DNA of 64,000 nucleotides, from NCBI RefSeq assembly GCF_002211365.1, contig NZ_LOKZ01000005.1:1-64000 (forward strand). Direction: 5' to 3'. The notes beneath the pieces are model-generated. The model was given only the letters and a program-made list of their open reading frames with translations, was not told the origin of the DNA and made no database searches. A program made the position numbers and the translations under genes. How positions within the stretch are numbered: the stretch's first letter is position 1; every line of letters starts with the position of its first letter. Shown in pieces: positions 42,660-55,380 of this stretch. This DNA comes from Rhizobium sp. R711 (GTDB taxonomy: Bacteria > Pseudomonadota > Alphaproteobacteria > Rhizobiales > Rhizobiaceae).

Positions 42660-45122
42660 ATGAACACCGTTTCGAAACCGACCATCCCCTCCCCCGCCCC
42701 CCGCAGTTCCAAGCCGGAAATTCTCGCTGAAGAAATCATTGAGCGTTTGACCTACCGCATCGGCAAGGATGCGAAGGTCGCCAAGCCTCATGACTGGCTG
42801 ACTGCCACGATCCTCGTCGTGCGTGACCGCATCATCGACAAGTGGATGGAATCGACCCGCAGGGTCTATGCGACCGGCGACAAGCGCGTCTACTACCTCT
42901 CGCTGGAATTCCTCATCGGCCGCCTGATGCGCGATGCCATCTCGAACCTTAATCTGATGGAACAGGTTCGCGACGCACTCGCCTCGCTCGGCGTCGATGT
43001 GGCCGTCATCGCTGGCCTCGAGCCCGATGCCGCCCTCGGCAATGGCGGCCTCGGCCGTCTCGCTGCCTGTTTCATGGAAAGCATGGCGACCGTTGAGGTG
43101 CCGGCCTATGGCTACGGCATCCGTTATGTACACGGCCTCTTCCGCCAGCAGCTCGCCGACGGCTGGCAGGTCGAGCTGCCGGAGAGCTGGCTGGCGCACG
43201 GCAACCCCTGGGAATTCGAGCGTCGCGAAAGCGCCTACGAAATCGGCTTCGGCGGCACGGTCGATGTCGTCAACAATCCCGAGGGCGAGCCGCGCTATGT
43301 GTGGAAACCAGCCGAGCGGGTGATTGCCGCGGCCTTCGATACGCCAGTCGTCGGTTGGCGCGGCAAGCGCGTCAACACACTGCGCCTCTGGTCGGCGCAG
43401 CCGATCGATCCGATCCTGCTCGATGCCTTCAACGCCGGCGACCATATCGGCGCGCTGCGCGAAAGCAACAAGGCGGAAAGCCTGACGCGCGTTCTCTACC
43501 CGGCCGATGCGACGCCGGCCGGCCAGGAGCTGCGCCTGCGCCAGGAGTTCTTTTTCTCCTCCGCGTCGCTGCAGGACATCCTGCGCCGTCACCTGCAGCA
43601 ATACGATGACTTCACTTCGCTGCCCGACAAGGTGGCGATCCAGCTGAACGATACGCATCCGGCCGTCTCCGTCGCCGAACTGATGCGTCTGCTGTGCGAT
43701 GTTCACGGCCTCGACTTCGACCAGGCCTGGGACATCACCCGCGGCACGATCGGCTACACCAACCACACGCTCCTTCCCGAAGCGTTGGAAAGCTGGCCGA
43801 TCCCGCTCTTCGAGCGCCTGCTGCCGCGCCATATGCAGATCATCTACGCGATCAACGCCAAGGTGCTGCTCGAAGCGCGCAAGACCAAGACATTCTCCGA
43901 AACCGAAATCCGCTCGATTTCGCTGATCGAGGAAAGCGGCGAACGCCGGGTTCGCATGGGCAATCTTGCCTTCGTCGGCGCCCATTCGATCAACGGCGTT
44001 TCGTCATTGCACACCGACCTGATGAAGGTCACGGTGTTTGCCGACCTGCACAAGCTTTATCCCGACCGCATCAACAACAAGACGAACGGCATCACGCCGC
44101 GCCGCTGGTTGCAGCAATGCAATCCCGGCCTGACCTCGCTGATCCGCGAGACGATCGGCGACGACTTCCTTGACGATGCCGAAAAGCTGAAGCCCCTCGA
44201 CAGGTTCGCAAACGATGCGAGCTTCCAGGAGAAGTTTGCTGCGATTAAGCGTGACAACAAGGTGGCCTTGTCCAATCTTGTCGCCAGCCGCATGGGCATC
44301 AAGCTCGATCCGTCGGCAATGTTCGATATCCAGATCAAGCGTATCCACGAATACAAGCGCCAGCTGCTCAACATTATCGAGGCCGTCGCCCTCTACGACC
44401 AGATACGCTCGCATCCTGAATTGGACTGGGTGCCGCGCGTCAAACTCTTCGCCGGCAAGGCGGCGCCGAGCTATCACAATGCCAAGCTGATCATCAAGCT
44501 GATCAACGACGTCGCCCGCACCATCAACAACGATCCGGCCGTCCGCGGTCTCTTGAAGGTCGTGTTCGTACCAAACTACAACGTCTCGCTGGCCGAAGTC
44601 ATGGTGCCCGCCGCCGACCTGTCCGAACAGATCTCGACGGCTGGCATGGAAGCCTCGGGCACCGGCAACATGAAGTTTGCGCTCAACGGCGCCCTGACGA
44701 TCGGAACGCTCGACGGTGCCAATGTCGAAATGCGCGATCATGTCGGCGAGGACAACATCATCATCTTCGGTCTGCGCGCCGACGAAGTCGCCGCCGCCCG
44801 TGCCGACGGCCACAATCCCCGCGCCATCATAGAGGCGTCGCGTGAACTGTCTCAGGCGCTCCAGGCGATCAGTTCCGGTGTCTTCTCGCACGATGATCGA
44901 AACCGATACGCGGCGTTGATCGAGGGCATCTATGCCCATGACTGGTTCATGGTCGCGGCGGATTTCGATGCCTATGCGCAGGCCCAGCGCGATGTCGACC
45001 AGCTCTGGGCCGATCCATCAGCGTGGAACGCGAAGGCGATCTGCAACACGGCGCGGATGGGCTGGTTCTCGTCTGACCGCACGATACGGCAATATGCCAA
45101 GGAAATCTGGAGAGCCGGATGA
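42660..45122 (+). CDS. glgP: Glycogen phosphorylase
   Basis: The 820-aa PLP enzyme releases glucose-1-phosphate from glycogen ends. Landmarks are YYLSLEFLIGRLMRDAISN (about 79-97), EPDAALGNGGLGRLAACFMES (about 121-141), the active-site region and the cofactor motif EASGTGNMKFALNGALTIGT with the Schiff-base Lys at about 672. Length and motifs fit the family. It opens a tightly packed operon: its TGA overlaps the glgB ATG by 4 bp. GAGGA 5 nt upstream of the ATG supports the start. Its transcription may depend on the duplicated motif at 42471-42615. Confidence 0.97.
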   Translation: MNTVSKPTIPSPAPRSSKPEILAEEIIERLTYRIGKDAKVAKPHDWLTATILVVRDRIIDKWMESTRRVYATGDKRVYYLSLEFLIGRLMRDAISNLNLMEQVRDALASLGVDVAVIAGLEPDAALGNGGLGRLAACFMESMATVEVPAYGYGIRYVHGLFRQQLADGWQVELPESWLAHGNPWEFERRESAYEIGFGGTVDVVNNPEGEPRYVWKPAERVIAAAFDTPVVGWRGKRVNTLRLWSAQPIDPILLDAFNAGDHIGALRESNKAESLTRVLYPADATPAGQELRLRQEFFFSSASLQDILRRHLQQYDDFTSLPDKVAIQLNDTHPAVSVAELMRLLCDVHGLDFDQAWDITRGTIGYTNHTLLPEALESWPIPLFERLLPRHMQIIYAINAKVLLEARKTKTFSETEIRSISLIEESGERRVRMGNLAFVGAHSINGVSSLHTDLMKVTVFADLHKLYPDRINNKTNGITPRRWLQQCNPGLTSLIRETIGDDFLDDAEKLKPLDRFANDASFQEKFAAIKRDNKVALSNLVASRMGIKLDPSAMFDIQIKRIHEYKRQLLNIIEAVALYDQIRSHPELDWVPRVKLFAGKAAPSYHNAKLIIKLINDVARTINNDPAVRGLLKVVFVPNYNVSLAEVMVPAADLSEQISTAGMEASGTGNMKFALNGALTIGTLDGANVEMRDHVGEDNIIIFGLRADEVAAARADGHNPRAIIEASRELSQALQAISSGVFSHDDRNRYAALIEGIYAHDWFMVAADFDAYAQAQRDVDQLWADPSAWNAKAICNTARMGWFSSDRTIRQYAKEIWRAG

Positions 45123-47326
45123 AGACGCCGAAAGCCACCCCTGAAGTCAGACTTCCCTGGGAGATTTCGGCAGACGAGATAGCGGCAATCCTCGCAGGCT
45201 CGCATTCCAACCCATTCGCCGTTCTCGGCGTTCACAAATCAGGCAGCGCCTACGTCGCCCGGTGCTTCATTCCGGGCGCCGAAGAGGTAACGGCGATGGC
45301 GCTCGATGGTAGCGTCATCGGCGAACTGGAGCAGCAGCACCCGGACGGCTTCTTTGCCGGGTCCGTCTCTGTCAACAAGCAAGTGCCGGTTCGCTATCGC
45401 GCCCGGCGCGGTGATGCCGAATGGGCGGTGACCGACCCTTACAGCTTCGGACCGGTCCTCGGCCCGATGGATGACTATTACGTGCGGGAAGGCTCGCACC
45501 TGCGCCTCTTCGACAAGATGGGTGCGCACTGGATCAAGCACGAGGGCGCGCAGGGCATCCATTTTGCCGTATGGGCGCCGAACGCACAGCGCGTCTCCGT
45601 CGTCGGCGATTTCAACGGCTGGGACGGTCGTCGCCATGTGATGCGCTTCCGCTCCAGCGCCGGCATCTGGGAGATCTTTGCACCCGATGTCCCGACCGGG
45701 GTGGCCTATAAGTTTGAAATCCGCGGTCACGATAGCGTTCTTCTACCGCTGAAGGCCGACCCATTTGCCCGCCGCAGCGAGCTGCGGCCGAAGACTGCCT
45801 CGGTCGCGGCCTCAGAACTGCTGCAGGAGTGGGACGACGAAGCGCATCTGAAGCACTGGAGCGAAACCGACAAGCGCCGTCAGCCGATCTCGATCTACGA
45901 GGTTCATGCCGGCTCCTGGCAGCGTCGTGACGACGGCTCGTTCCTCTCCTGGGACGAGCTGGCCTCGCGGTTGATCCCCTATTGCGTCGATATGGGCTTC
46001 ACCCATATCGAGTTCCTGCCGATTACCGAGCATCCCTACGATCCGTCCTGGGGATACCAGACGACCGGGCTCTATGCCCCGACCGCCCGCTTCGGCGAGC
46101 CTGAGGGTTTCGCCCGTTTCGTCAACGGCTGCCACAAGGTGGGCATCGGCGTCATCCTCGATTGGGTGCCCGCCCATTTCCCGACTGACGAACACGGCCT
46201 CGGCTGGTTCGACGGCACGGCGCTCTACGAGCATGCCGATCCACGCCAGGGCTTCCACCCGGACTGGAATACGGCGATCTACAATTTCGGGCGCACCGAA
46301 GTCGTCTCCTACCTCGTCAACAATGCACTCTATTGGGCCGAGAAGTTCCATCTCGATGGCCTGCGTGTCGATGCCGTCGCCTCGATGCTCTACCTCGATT
46401 ATTCCCGCAAGCACGGCGAATGGATCCCGAACGAGTACGGCGGCAACGAGAACCTGGAAGCGGTCCGCTTCCTGCAGAACATGAATACCCGCATCTACGC
46501 AGAGCATCCCGGCGTCATGACCATCGCCGAGGAATCGACCTCCTGGCCGAAGGTGTCGCAGCCGGTGCACGAAGGCGGCCTCGGCTTCGGCTTCAAGTGG
46601 AACATGGGCTTCATGCACGACACGCTCTCCTACATGAGCCGCGATCCCGTGCACCGCAAGCATCACCATAACGAGCTGACCTTCGGCCTGCTCTACGCCT
46701 ACTCGGAAAACTTCGTGCTGCCGCTCTCGCATGACGAGGTGGTGCACGGAAAGGGCTCGCTGATCGCCAAGATGCCGGGCGACGATTGGCAGAAGTTCGC
46801 AAACCTGCGTGCCTACTACGCCTTCATGTGGGGTTACCCTGGCAAGAAGCTGCTTTTCATGGGCCAGGAATTCGCGCAATGGGCCGAATGGAGCGAGGCG
46901 AAGTCGCTCGATTGGAACCTGCTGCAGTACCGCATGCACGAGGGAATGCGCCGGCTGGTGCGTGACCTCAACTTCACCTATCGCAGCAAGCCGGCCCTGC
47001 ACGCCCGCGACTGCGAGGGCGACGGCTTCGAATGGCTGATCGCCGACGACCACGAAAATTCCGTCCTCGCCTGGATCCGCAAGGCACCGGGCGAAAAGCC
47101 GGTTGCCGTCATCTGCAATCTGACGCCTGTTTATCGCGAGAATTATTCCGTCCGCCTGCCGACCGAGGGGCGGTGGCGCGAGATCCTGAATACCGATGCC
47201 GACATCTACGGCGGCAGCGGCAAGGGCAATGGCGGCCGCGTCCAGGCCGTCAACGCCGGTGGCAACATCGCCGCATCAATCACCTTGCCGCCTCTGGCGA
47301 CGATCATGCTTGAACCTGAGAACTGA
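45119..47326 (+). CDS. glgB: 1,4-alpha-glucan branching enzyme
   Basis: The 735-aa GH13 enzyme makes alpha-1,6 branches in glycogen. It has an N-terminal extension with a first carbohydrate-binding-like domain (about 20-110), a CBM48 domain (about 125-215, [25 protein letters not shown]) and the barrel. [16 protein letters not shown] carries the nucleophile Asp, MTIAEEST the acid/base Glu and [15 protein letters not shown] the third Asp. Translation is coupled to glgP by the 4-bp overlap. It stands 20 bp before glgC. Confidence 0.97.
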   Translation: MKTPKATPEVRLPWEISADEIAAILAGSHSNPFAVLGVHKSGSAYVARCFIPGAEEVTAMALDGSVIGELEQQHPDGFFAGSVSVNKQVPVRYRARRGDAEWAVTDPYSFGPVLGPMDDYYVREGSHLRLFDKMGAHWIKHEGAQGIHFAVWAPNAQRVSVVGDFNGWDGRRHVMRFRSSAGIWEIFAPDVPTGVAYKFEIRGHDSVLLPLKADPFARRSELRPKTASVAASELLQEWDDEAHLKHWSETDKRRQPISIYEVHAGSWQRRDDGSFLSWDELASRLIPYCVDMGFTHIEFLPITEHPYDPSWGYQTTGLYAPTARFGEPEGFARFVNGCHKVGIGVILDWVPAHFPTDEHGLGWFDGTALYEHADPRQGFHPDWNTAIYNFGRTEVVSYLVNNALYWAEKFHLDGLRVDAVASMLYLDYSRKHGEWIPNEYGGNENLEAVRFLQNMNTRIYAEHPGVMTIAEESTSWPKVSQPVHEGGLGFGFKWNMGFMHDTLSYMSRDPVHRKHHHNELTFGLLYAYSENFVLPLSHDEVVHGKGSLIAKMPGDDWQKFANLRAYYAFMWGYPGKKLLFMGQEFAQWAEWSEAKSLDWNLLQYRMHEGMRRLVRDLNFTYRSKPALHARDCEGDGFEWLIADDHENSVLAWIRKAPGEKPVAVICNLTPVYRENYSVRLPTEGRWREILNTDADIYGGSGKGNGGRVQAVNAGGNIAASITLPPLATIMLEPEN

Positions 47327-47346
47327 AGACTGGTGGGAGGATAAAA

Positions 47347-48609
47347 ATGGTAGAAAAACGTGTTCAGCCACTTGCCCGTGACGCAATGGCCTATGTTCTC
47401 GCCGGCGGCCGGGGGAGCCGCCTGAAGGAACTCACCGATCGCCGCGCCAAGCCGGCAGTCTACTTCGGCGGCAAGACCCGCATCATCGACTTCGCCTTGT
47501 CGAACGCCTTGAACTCGGGCATCCGCCGCATCGGCGTCGCGACCCAGTACAAGGCGCACTCGCTGATCCGCCACATGCAGCGCGGCTGGAACTTCTTCCG
47601 CCCGGAGCGAAACGAGAGCTTTGACATTCTGCCCGCCTCCCAGCGCGTCTCCGAGACGCAGTGGTACGAAGGCACGGCCGACGCGGTCTACCAGAACATC
47701 GACATCATCGAGGATTACGGCGTCGAATACATGGTCATCCTCGCCGGCGACCATGTCTACAAGATGGACTATGAATACATGCTGCAGCAGCACGTCGATT
47801 CCGGCGCCGACGTCACGATCGGCTGCCTGGAAGTGCCGCGCATGGAAGCCGTCGGCTTCGGCGTCATGCATGTCGATCAGAACGACCGGATCATCGACTT
47901 CATCGAAAAGCCTGCCGACCCGCCGGGCATTCCCGACAAGCCTGAGTTCGCGCTGGCCTCCATGGGCATTTACGTGTTCCATACGAAGTTCCTGATCGAT
48001 GCGCTGCGCCGCGACGCCGCCGACCCGAACTCCAGCAAGGATTTCGGCAAGGACATCATCCCCTACATCGTCAAGAACGGTAAGGCCGTGGCCCATCGCT
48101 TCGCGCAATCCTGCGTCCGCTCCGATTTCGAGCACGAACCTTACTGGCGTGATGTCGGCACCATCGATGCCTACTGGCAGGCCAACATCGACCTGACCGC
48201 AGTCGTTCCGGAACTGGATATCTACGACAAGTCCTGGCCGATCTGGACCTACGCTGAAATCCTGCCGCCGGCGAAGTTCGTCCACGACGATGAAGACCGC
48301 CGCGGCTCTGCCACGTCCTCCGTCGTCGCGGGCGACTGCATCATATCGGGCGCGACACTCAACAAGAGCCTCCTGTTCACCGGCGTGCGCGCCAACTCTT
48401 ATTCCAAGCTGGAGGGAGCGGTCGTCCTGCCGAGCGTCAAGATCGGCCGGCATGCACAGCTCAAGAACGTGGTAATCGACCATGGCGTGGTGATCCCGGA
48501 AGGCCTCATCGTCGGTGAGGACCCGGTCCTTGACGCCAAGCGTTTCCGTCGCAGCGAAGGCGGCATTTGCCTCATCACGCAGCCAATGATCGACAAGCTG
48601 GGTCTGTGA
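47347..48609 (+). CDS. glgC: Glucose-1-phosphate adenylyltransferase
   Basis: The 420-aa enzyme makes ADP-glucose, the committed and usually allosterically regulated step of glycogen synthesis. [22 protein letters not shown] (residues about 16-37) is the nucleotide-binding signature and [21 protein letters not shown] follows. [14 protein letters not shown] is the catalytic region and FIEKPADPP the glucose-1-phosphate site. The C-terminal part is a left-handed beta helix ([20 protein letters not shown]). Agrobacterium-type enzymes respond to fructose 6-phosphate and pyruvate, which is family knowledge. A GGGAGGA site lies before the ATG. It is 3 bp from glgA. Confidence 0.97.
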   Translation: MVEKRVQPLARDAMAYVLAGGRGSRLKELTDRRAKPAVYFGGKTRIIDFALSNALNSGIRRIGVATQYKAHSLIRHMQRGWNFFRPERNESFDILPASQRVSETQWYEGTADAVYQNIDIIEDYGVEYMVILAGDHVYKMDYEYMLQQHVDSGADVTIGCLEVPRMEAVGFGVMHVDQNDRIIDFIEKPADPPGIPDKPEFALASMGIYVFHTKFLIDALRRDAADPNSSKDFGKDIIPYIVKNGKAVAHRFAQSCVRSDFEHEPYWRDVGTIDAYWQANIDLTAVVPELDIYDKSWPIWTYAEILPPAKFVHDDEDRRGSATSSVVAGDCIISGATLNKSLLFTGVRANSYSKLEGAVVLPSVKIGRHAQLKNVVIDHGVVIPEGLIVGEDPVLDAKRFRRSEGGICLITQPMIDKLGL

Positions 48610-48612
48610 CCG

Positions 48613-50055
48613 ATGAAAGTTCTTTCGGTTTCGTCCGAAGTCTTCCCACTTATCAAGACAGGGGGCCTCGCCGATGTGGCGGGCGCCCTGCCGATCGCGC
48701 TCAAGCGTTTCGGCGTCGAAACCAAGACACTCATGCCCGGCTATCCGGCGGTCATGAAGGCGATCCGCAATCCAGTCGTCAGGCTTCAATTCGACGATCT
48801 GCTCGGCGAGCCGGCCACGGTGCTGGAAGTGGAGCATGCCGGCATAAGCATGCTGGTGCTCGACGCCCCTGCCTATTACGACAGGTCAGGCGGTCCTTAT
48901 CTCGACGCGACCGGGAGGGATTACCCTGACAATTGGCGCCGTTTTGCGGCACTGTCCCTTGCCGGAGCCGAGATTGCCGCAGGCTTGATGCCGGGCTGGC
49001 GGCCGGACCTCGTGCATACGCATGATTGGCAGTCGGCGATGACCTCAGTCTACATGCGCTACAACCCGACGCCGGAATTGCCGAGTGTACTGACGATCCA
49101 CAACATCGCGTTCCAGGGGCAGTTCGGCGCTGATATCTTTCCCGGCCTTCGCCTGCCGCCGCACGCCTTCGCGACGGAAAGCATCGAGTATTACGGCAAC
49201 ATCGGCTTCCTCAAGGGCGGCCTGCAGACCGTTCATGCCATCACCACCGTCAGCCCTTCCTACGCCGGCGAGATCCTGACCCCGGAGTTCGGCATGGGTC
49301 TCCAGGGTGTCATCGCAAGCCGAATCGATTCGCTGCACGGCATCGTCAATGGCATCGACACGGATGTCTGGAACCCGTCGACCGATCCCGTTGTCCACAC
49401 GCATTACAACGGCGCCACCTTGAAAAGTCGCTTCGAAAACCGCACCTCGGTCGCCGAGTTCTTCGGACTGCACAACGACAATGCGCCGATCTTCTGCATT
49501 ATCAGCCGGCTCACCTGGCAGAAGGGAATGGACGTCATCGCCGCCACTGCCGACCAGATCGTCGACATGGGCGGCAAGCTTGCGATCCTCGGATCAGGAG
49601 ACGCGGCGCTCGAAGGTTCGCTGCTCGCCGCCGCCGCCCGTCATCCCGGGCGGATCGGCGTTTCCATCGGCTACAACGAGCCGATGTCGCACCTCATGCA
49701 GGCCGGCTGCGACGCCATCATCATCCCATCGCGCTTCGAACCCTGCGGGCTGACGCAGCTTTACGGCTTGCGCTACGGATGCGTGCCGATCGTTGCCCGC
49801 ACCGGCGGGTTGAACGATACGGTCATCGACGCCAACCATGCCGCGCTTGCGGCGAAAGTGGCAACCGGGATACAATTCTCGCCTGTGACGGCATCAGGCC
49901 TGTTGCAGGCCATTCGCCGTGCGCTACATCTCTACGCCGATCAAAAAGTCTGGACCCAATTGCAAAAGCAGGGCATGAAATCGGATGTCTCGTGGGAAAA
50001 GAGCGCCGAGCGCTACGCTGCCCTCTATTCAAGCCTCGCCCCCAAAGGCAAGTGA
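48613..50055 (+). CDS. glgA: Glycogen synthase (ADP-glucose)
   Basis: The 480-aa GT5 enzyme adds glucose from ADP-glucose to growing chains. K15 in [18 protein letters not shown] binds ADP-glucose. HTHDWQSAM (about 136-144), [13 protein letters not shown], and near the C-terminus [20 protein letters not shown] and RTGGLNDTV are the GT-B landmarks. Its length is usual for glgA1-type enzymes. Only 3 bp separate it from glgC and 6 bp from pgm. Confidence 0.97.
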   Translation: MKVLSVSSEVFPLIKTGGLADVAGALPIALKRFGVETKTLMPGYPAVMKAIRNPVVRLQFDDLLGEPATVLEVEHAGISMLVLDAPAYYDRSGGPYLDATGRDYPDNWRRFAALSLAGAEIAAGLMPGWRPDLVHTHDWQSAMTSVYMRYNPTPELPSVLTIHNIAFQGQFGADIFPGLRLPPHAFATESIEYYGNIGFLKGGLQTVHAITTVSPSYAGEILTPEFGMGLQGVIASRIDSLHGIVNGIDTDVWNPSTDPVVHTHYNGATLKSRFENRTSVAEFFGLHNDNAPIFCIISRLTWQKGMDVIAATADQIVDMGGKLAILGSGDAALEGSLLAAAARHPGRIGVSIGYNEPMSHLMQAGCDAIIIPSRFEPCGLTQLYGLRYGCVPIVARTGGLNDTVIDANHAALAAKVATGIQFSPVTASGLLQAIRRALHLYADQKVWTQLQKQGMKSDVSWEKSAERYAALYSSLAPKGK

Positions 50056-51693
<1,638 letters not shown>

Positions 51694-51703
51694 CCGGAAC
51701 GGC

Positions 51704-53671
51704 ATGGCGGCGAGCAAATCCGGGCAAGGCGGAGCAACCATCTTCGAGACCGGCGTTGATTTCGCCGTCTGGTCGCATAATGCCGGACAGATCGAATTGT
51801 GTCTGTTCGGCGACGATGACAAGGAACTGGTTCGCCTGCCGATGGAACGGGGCGATGACCATGTGCATCGCCTCTTCGTCGACGGATTGAAGGAAGGCGC
51901 GCGGTATGGCTACCGCGCCGATGGCGTTTATGCGCCCGACAGCGGTCTTTGGTTCGACCCATCGAAACTGCTGGTCGATCCGTACGCTAAGGAGCTTGAT
52001 CGCCCGTTCCACTACGATCCCCTTCTCGGCACTTTTGGCGCCGAAACGCAGCATCTCGTGCCCAAGGCGATTGTCACCCGCGACATCAGCGTGAAGCCGG
52101 CAAAGCCGCTCTTCAAGCCCGGCGGCTTCATCTACGAGGTCGCTGTCCGACCTTTTACTATCCTGAATCCGGATATTCCCGAAGCCCAGCGCGGCACGGT
52201 CGCGGCTCTGGCGCATCCCTCGGTGATTGCCCATCTCAAGCGCATCGGCGTCGATGCCGTCGAACTCATGCCGATCACCGCCTGGATCGACGAACGCCAT
52301 CTGCCGCCGCTAGGCCTCAGAAACGGTTGGGGTTACAACCCCGTCGCCTTCATGGCGCTCGACCCGCGGCTCGTGCCTGGCGGCATGGCGGAGTTACGAG
52401 AGACGGTCACAAAGCTCCGCGCCGAAGGCATTGCTGTTATCCTCGATCTCGTCTTCAACCACACCGGCGAAAGCGATCGCTTCGGCACGACGCTGTCGCT
52501 GCGTGGCCTCGACAACCTCTCCTTCTTTCGCCATCTCCCCGGCCGGCCAGGCGAACTGGTCAATGATACCGGAACGGGCAACACCGTCGCCTGCGATCAC
52601 CCCTATGTCAGGCAGCTGATCGTCGACAGCCTTCGGCATTTCGTGCTCGGCGCCGGGATCGACGGCTTTCGTTTTGACCTCGCCCCTGTCATTGGCCGCA
52701 CCGCAAACGGCTTCGAAGCACATGGGGAAACGCTGACCGCGATGCTCGCCGACGACATCCTGGCCGATCGCCTGATGATCGCCGAACCCTGGGACATCGG
52801 CCCCGGCGGCTATCAGCTTGGCAATTTCCCGGCCCCCTTCCTCGAATGGAACGACCGCATGCGCGACGACGTCAGGTGCTACTGGCGCGGCGATGATTGG
52901 AAAACAGGACCATTGGCGACTGCGCTTGCGGGATCCTCCGATATCTTTGGCCGCAATGGCGGAAAGGCGACGCGCAGCGTCAACTTCCTCGCTGCCCATG
53001 ATGGATTCACGCTGAACGATCTCGTCTCTTACCGCGGCAAGCACAACGAGGCGAACGGGGAAGAAAACCGCGACGGTCACAACGAGAATCACTCTTGGAA
53101 TAATGGCGTCGAAGGCGAAACCCGCTACCCCGACATCATCCGCCGGCGCCGCGACGACCTGAAGGCGCTTCTCTCGACGCTCTTTGCCACCCGCGGCAGC
53201 GTCATGCTGACAGCAGGCGACGAGGCTGGCCGCACCCAACGCGGCAACAACAATGCCTATTGCCAGGACAATGAGATCACCTGGGTCGACTGGGCAGTGC
53301 TCGATGATGAACTTGTCGCCCATACGGCCTTCGTCTCCAGCCTGCGCAAACGCTTTTCCGCCTTCTCCGAGATGGACTTCCTCAGCGGTAACGGCGACGT
53401 CGAATGGATATCGCCTTCCGGCCAGCCGATGAGCGTACAGGACTGGGAGACGCCGAACTTTTCCACGCTCGGAATGCTGCTTTCGACGCGCGATGGCCAA
53501 ACCAACAAGGCTACGCGGCTGGCGGTTCTCTTCAATCGCTCGGGCGGCGAGGAGATCTTCACATTACCTGGACCGTCCTTGTGGCGGCCTCTCGTCCCCG
53601 ATGCGCCGAAGAAACCCGCAACTTCCGCCATCGTGCCGCGCCGCTCGGTTGCTTTCTATCTCGAAAGTTGA
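51704..53671 (+). CDS. glgX: Glycogen debranching enzyme (isoamylase type)
   Basis: The 655-aa GH13 enzyme cleaves alpha-1,6 links in limit dextrins. The CBM48 domain is at about 10-100 (GVDFAVWSHNAGQIELCLFG), the barrel follows with VILDLVFNHTGESD, and the nucleophile Asp is in GIDGFRFDLAPVIGR. MIAEPWDIGPGGYQLGNFP contains the acid/base Glu, and NFLAAHDGFTLNDLVSY the third catalytic Asp. The ATG stands 10 bp after pgm and has no strong SD site; TGACCGGAACGGC precedes it. It ends the six-gene block, and no clear terminator is seen in the 87 bp before the next gene. Confidence 0.96.
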   Translation: MAASKSGQGGATIFETGVDFAVWSHNAGQIELCLFGDDDKELVRLPMERGDDHVHRLFVDGLKEGARYGYRADGVYAPDSGLWFDPSKLLVDPYAKELDRPFHYDPLLGTFGAETQHLVPKAIVTRDISVKPAKPLFKPGGFIYEVAVRPFTILNPDIPEAQRGTVAALAHPSVIAHLKRIGVDAVELMPITAWIDERHLPPLGLRNGWGYNPVAFMALDPRLVPGGMAELRETVTKLRAEGIAVILDLVFNHTGESDRFGTTLSLRGLDNLSFFRHLPGRPGELVNDTGTGNTVACDHPYVRQLIVDSLRHFVLGAGIDGFRFDLAPVIGRTANGFEAHGETLTAMLADDILADRLMIAEPWDIGPGGYQLGNFPAPFLEWNDRMRDDVRCYWRGDDWKTGPLATALAGSSDIFGRNGGKATRSVNFLAAHDGFTLNDLVSYRGKHNEANGEENRDGHNENHSWNNGVEGETRYPDIIRRRRDDLKALLSTLFATRGSVMLTAGDEAGRTQRGNNNAYCQDNEITWVDWAVLDDELVAHTAFVSSLRKRFSAFSEMDFLSGNGDVEWISPSGQPMSVQDWETPNFSTLGMLLSTRDGQTNKATRLAVLFNRSGGEEIFTLPGPSLWRPLVPDAPKKPATSAIVPRRSVAFYLES

Positions 53672-53758
53672 TCCGACGGGCTCCCGCCTGCAATTCCTTG
53701 TCGCAATCGTCACAATCCCATTGTAAGGCTTGCGGAGCCGCTTTCTCATGGGGAATCA

Positions 53759-54244
53759 ATGGCCAAGGAAATTTCGCTCGCGGATGTGCAAGGGCTGGTC
53801 GGCACTGAAACCGGCCTCTCGGACTGGATTGTCGTCGATCAGGCGATGATCGATGCGTTTGCGCATGCAACCAACGATCATCAGTTTATCCACGTCGATC
53901 CAGAGCGCGCTGCCAACAGTCCCTTCGGCGGCACCATCGCCCATGGCTTCCTTACGTTGTCGCTGCTTTCGGCCATGAACTACAACGGCCTGCCCAAAGT
54001 GCGCGAGCAGACGATGGGCATAAACTACGGCTTCGAGAACGTCCGCTTCCTGTCGCCGGTCAAATCGGGGGCGCGCATCCGCGGCCACTTTGTCCTCGCC
54101 GAAGCCCGCTTCCGCGGCGCCGGCATGCTGATGACGACCTATGACGTCTCGATCGAGATCGAGAACGAAAGGAAGCCGGCCCTCTCTGCGCGCTGGATCA
54201 CCATCATCCAGTTCGACCCCAAGGATCGGCCTGACGACGCCTAG
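53759..54244 (+). CDS. MaoC-family dehydratase (NodN-like)
   Basis: The 161-aa hot-dog-fold protein has the hydratase 2 motif: DAFAHATNDHQFIHVDPERA (about 31-50) carries the Asp-His pair, followed by SPFGGTIAHGFLTLSLLS. These enzymes hydrate or dehydrate (R)-specific acyl thioesters, and the rhizobial nodulation protein NodN belongs here. No nod gene is nearby, so this is a housekeeping homologue. A GGGGAA site precedes the ATG. It lies behind glgX in the same direction but has no metabolic link to it. Confidence 0.88.
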   Translation: MAKEISLADVQGLVGTETGLSDWIVVDQAMIDAFAHATNDHQFIHVDPERAANSPFGGTIAHGFLTLSLLSAMNYNGLPKVREQTMGINYGFENVRFLSPVKSGARIRGHFVLAEARFRGAGMLMTTYDVSIEIENERKPALSARWITIIQFDPKDRPDDA

Positions 54245-54287
54245 ACCTTATGCTCACCGGCTTCGGTGGGCGACGTCGAACGCAACG

Positions 54288-54680
54288 CTATGGCGCACCG
54301 TTGATTTCAACGATGTTGCGATCGGGATCAAGCAGATAGGCTTGCGGAAATCCCGCCGGCCCGTCGCGCCTGAGACGCAGCCGCCAGGGATCGCCCTCTG
54401 GGGCATCCTCGCGAAAACCCTTCGCAATCAGCCCCTGGATACATCCCTCAAAATCATCGGTACGGAACGCGAAATGCCCGTCGGTCGTGTCGATGGTCGC
54501 CGCATGCCGGAAGGTCCCGGCCGGGTTGACGATCATGTGGATCTGCAGTGCGCCGCAGGCGAACCACGCTCCAACGGAGCTGAACGGCGGCCGCGCGATC
54601 CGTTCGAGGCCGAAGACGTCACGATAGAAGGCGACCGAACGGTCGAGATCCGTGACGACAATGGAAACGTGATGCAGCAT
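54288..54680 (-). CDS. VOC-superfamily (glyoxalase-fold) protein
   Basis: The product is about 130 aa, starting MLHHVSIVVTDLDRSVAFYR, the typical first beta-alpha-beta unit with a metal-binding His. LQIHMIVNP gives the first Glu/His region, GHFAFRTDDFEGCIQGL the second half start and LLDPDRNIVEINGAP the C-terminal Glu. Thus a complete paired-beta-alpha-beta-beta-beta fold is present. The substrate is unknown. Two adjacent ATGs (54680, 54683) are both possible; the GGGGTG stretch upstream serves either. It converges on the MaoC gene. Confidence 0.85.
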   Translation of the reverse strand: MLHHVSIVVTDLDRSVAFYRDVFGLERIARPPFSSVGAWFACGALQIHMIVNPAGTFRHAATIDTTDGHFAFRTDDFEGCIQGLIAKGFREDAPEGDPWRLRLRRDGPAGFPQAYLLDPDRNIVEINGAP

Positions 54681-54775
54681 CATCAAAGACACCCCGCCCT
54701 GCAACTGCGCTCCGATAAAGAGCGCACGCTAGGGTGGATGATGCATGAGTGAGGGCAGTCCTGCAACGCAAAGAC

Positions 54776-54809
54776 GATCGGGAACGGCACCAGAGCACCG
54801 TCCCCGACC
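54776..54809 (-). terminator. Terminator-like hairpin after soxG
   Basis: A 12-bp stem with two G-U pairs on the transcribed strand (54776-54787 with 54798-54809) and a 10-nt loop is followed on the minus strand by GTCTTTGCG. The T-run is short, so efficiency is unclear. Confidence 0.55.
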
Positions 54810-54831
54810 GGAAATTGCAAGTTGGCAGCGC

Positions 54832-55380
54832 TTAGTGCGCCGCGTCTTCCGCGCCCTCGGCCAGCAGGCCGAAAACGAAATCGGCAAACGAACGCCAGCA
54901 CTCGACGCGGAACGTATCGCCCTCGGTGCGGAAGAGCACGATCTCCGCCTTTCCGAATAGCGTGCGCGAGCAGGCGCCGACCGGAAAGACCTCGAGCGAC
55001 AGATCCTGCGGGCAACCCGCGGAAATCGTCGCCTCGGCCCCGGGACCGGAGACGATGATCGCGACGTTGCGATGCGAGACGTCGGTTGCCGAATGCAACA
55101 CGCCTGACTTCGCGAGCGCACCCATAAGGTCTGCGCCGGACTCGTCGATGACAAGCCATTCATCCGGGCCGAGCCAGAGGGCGGCACGGCCACCCTTGCG
55201 GCCCGACGTCTTCGGGGAAGCCGGGACCGTGACGCCGAGCGCGGAGGAAAGAGCCTTGAGCGACTCCCCTGGTGCGCGAAGCGCCACGCGGGTCGCCGCT
55301 GGTGCCGGCGTCAGCCGCACCGTGGCCGAGCCACCGTGGCGACCAGAAAGCACAGACTTGCGAACTGCCGTATCAGCCAT
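54832..55380 (-). CDS. soxG: Sarcosine oxidase gamma subunit
   Basis: The 182-aa protein starts at 55380 (MADTAVRKSVLSGRHGG), 8 nt behind an AAGGAGG site, overlapping the end of soxA. SoxG contacts the alpha subunit and folds like the GcvT C-terminal region: LWLGPDEWLVIDESGADL (about 66-83), VDVSHRN-like ATDVSHRNVAII, then AGCPQDLSLEVFPVGACSRTLFG and FRVECWRSFADFVFGLL. These segments identify the family despite weak overall conservation. It closes the soxBDAG operon and is followed by the 54776-54809 hairpin. Confidence 0.92.
   Translation of the reverse strand: MADTAVRKSVLSGRHGGSATVRLTPAPAATRVALRAPGESLKALSSALGVTVPASPKTSGRKGGRAALWLGPDEWLVIDESGADLMGALAKSGVLHSATDVSHRNVAIIVSGPGAEATISAGCPQDLSLEVFPVGACSRTLFGKAEIVLFRTEGDTFRVECWRSFADFVFGLLAEGAEDAAH

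Noticed and set aside
42525..43985. 486-residue minus-strand frame across the start of glgP
   Set aside because: Shadow of glgP; would also run through the glgP promoter region.
47206..48837. 543-residue minus-strand frame across glgC
   Set aside because: Antisense to an intact glgC; no start site or domain supports it.
53759..54244. Symbiosis (nod) locus suggested by a NodN-like protein
   Set aside because: No nod box or other nod gene is present; MaoC/NodN homologues are common housekeeping proteins.
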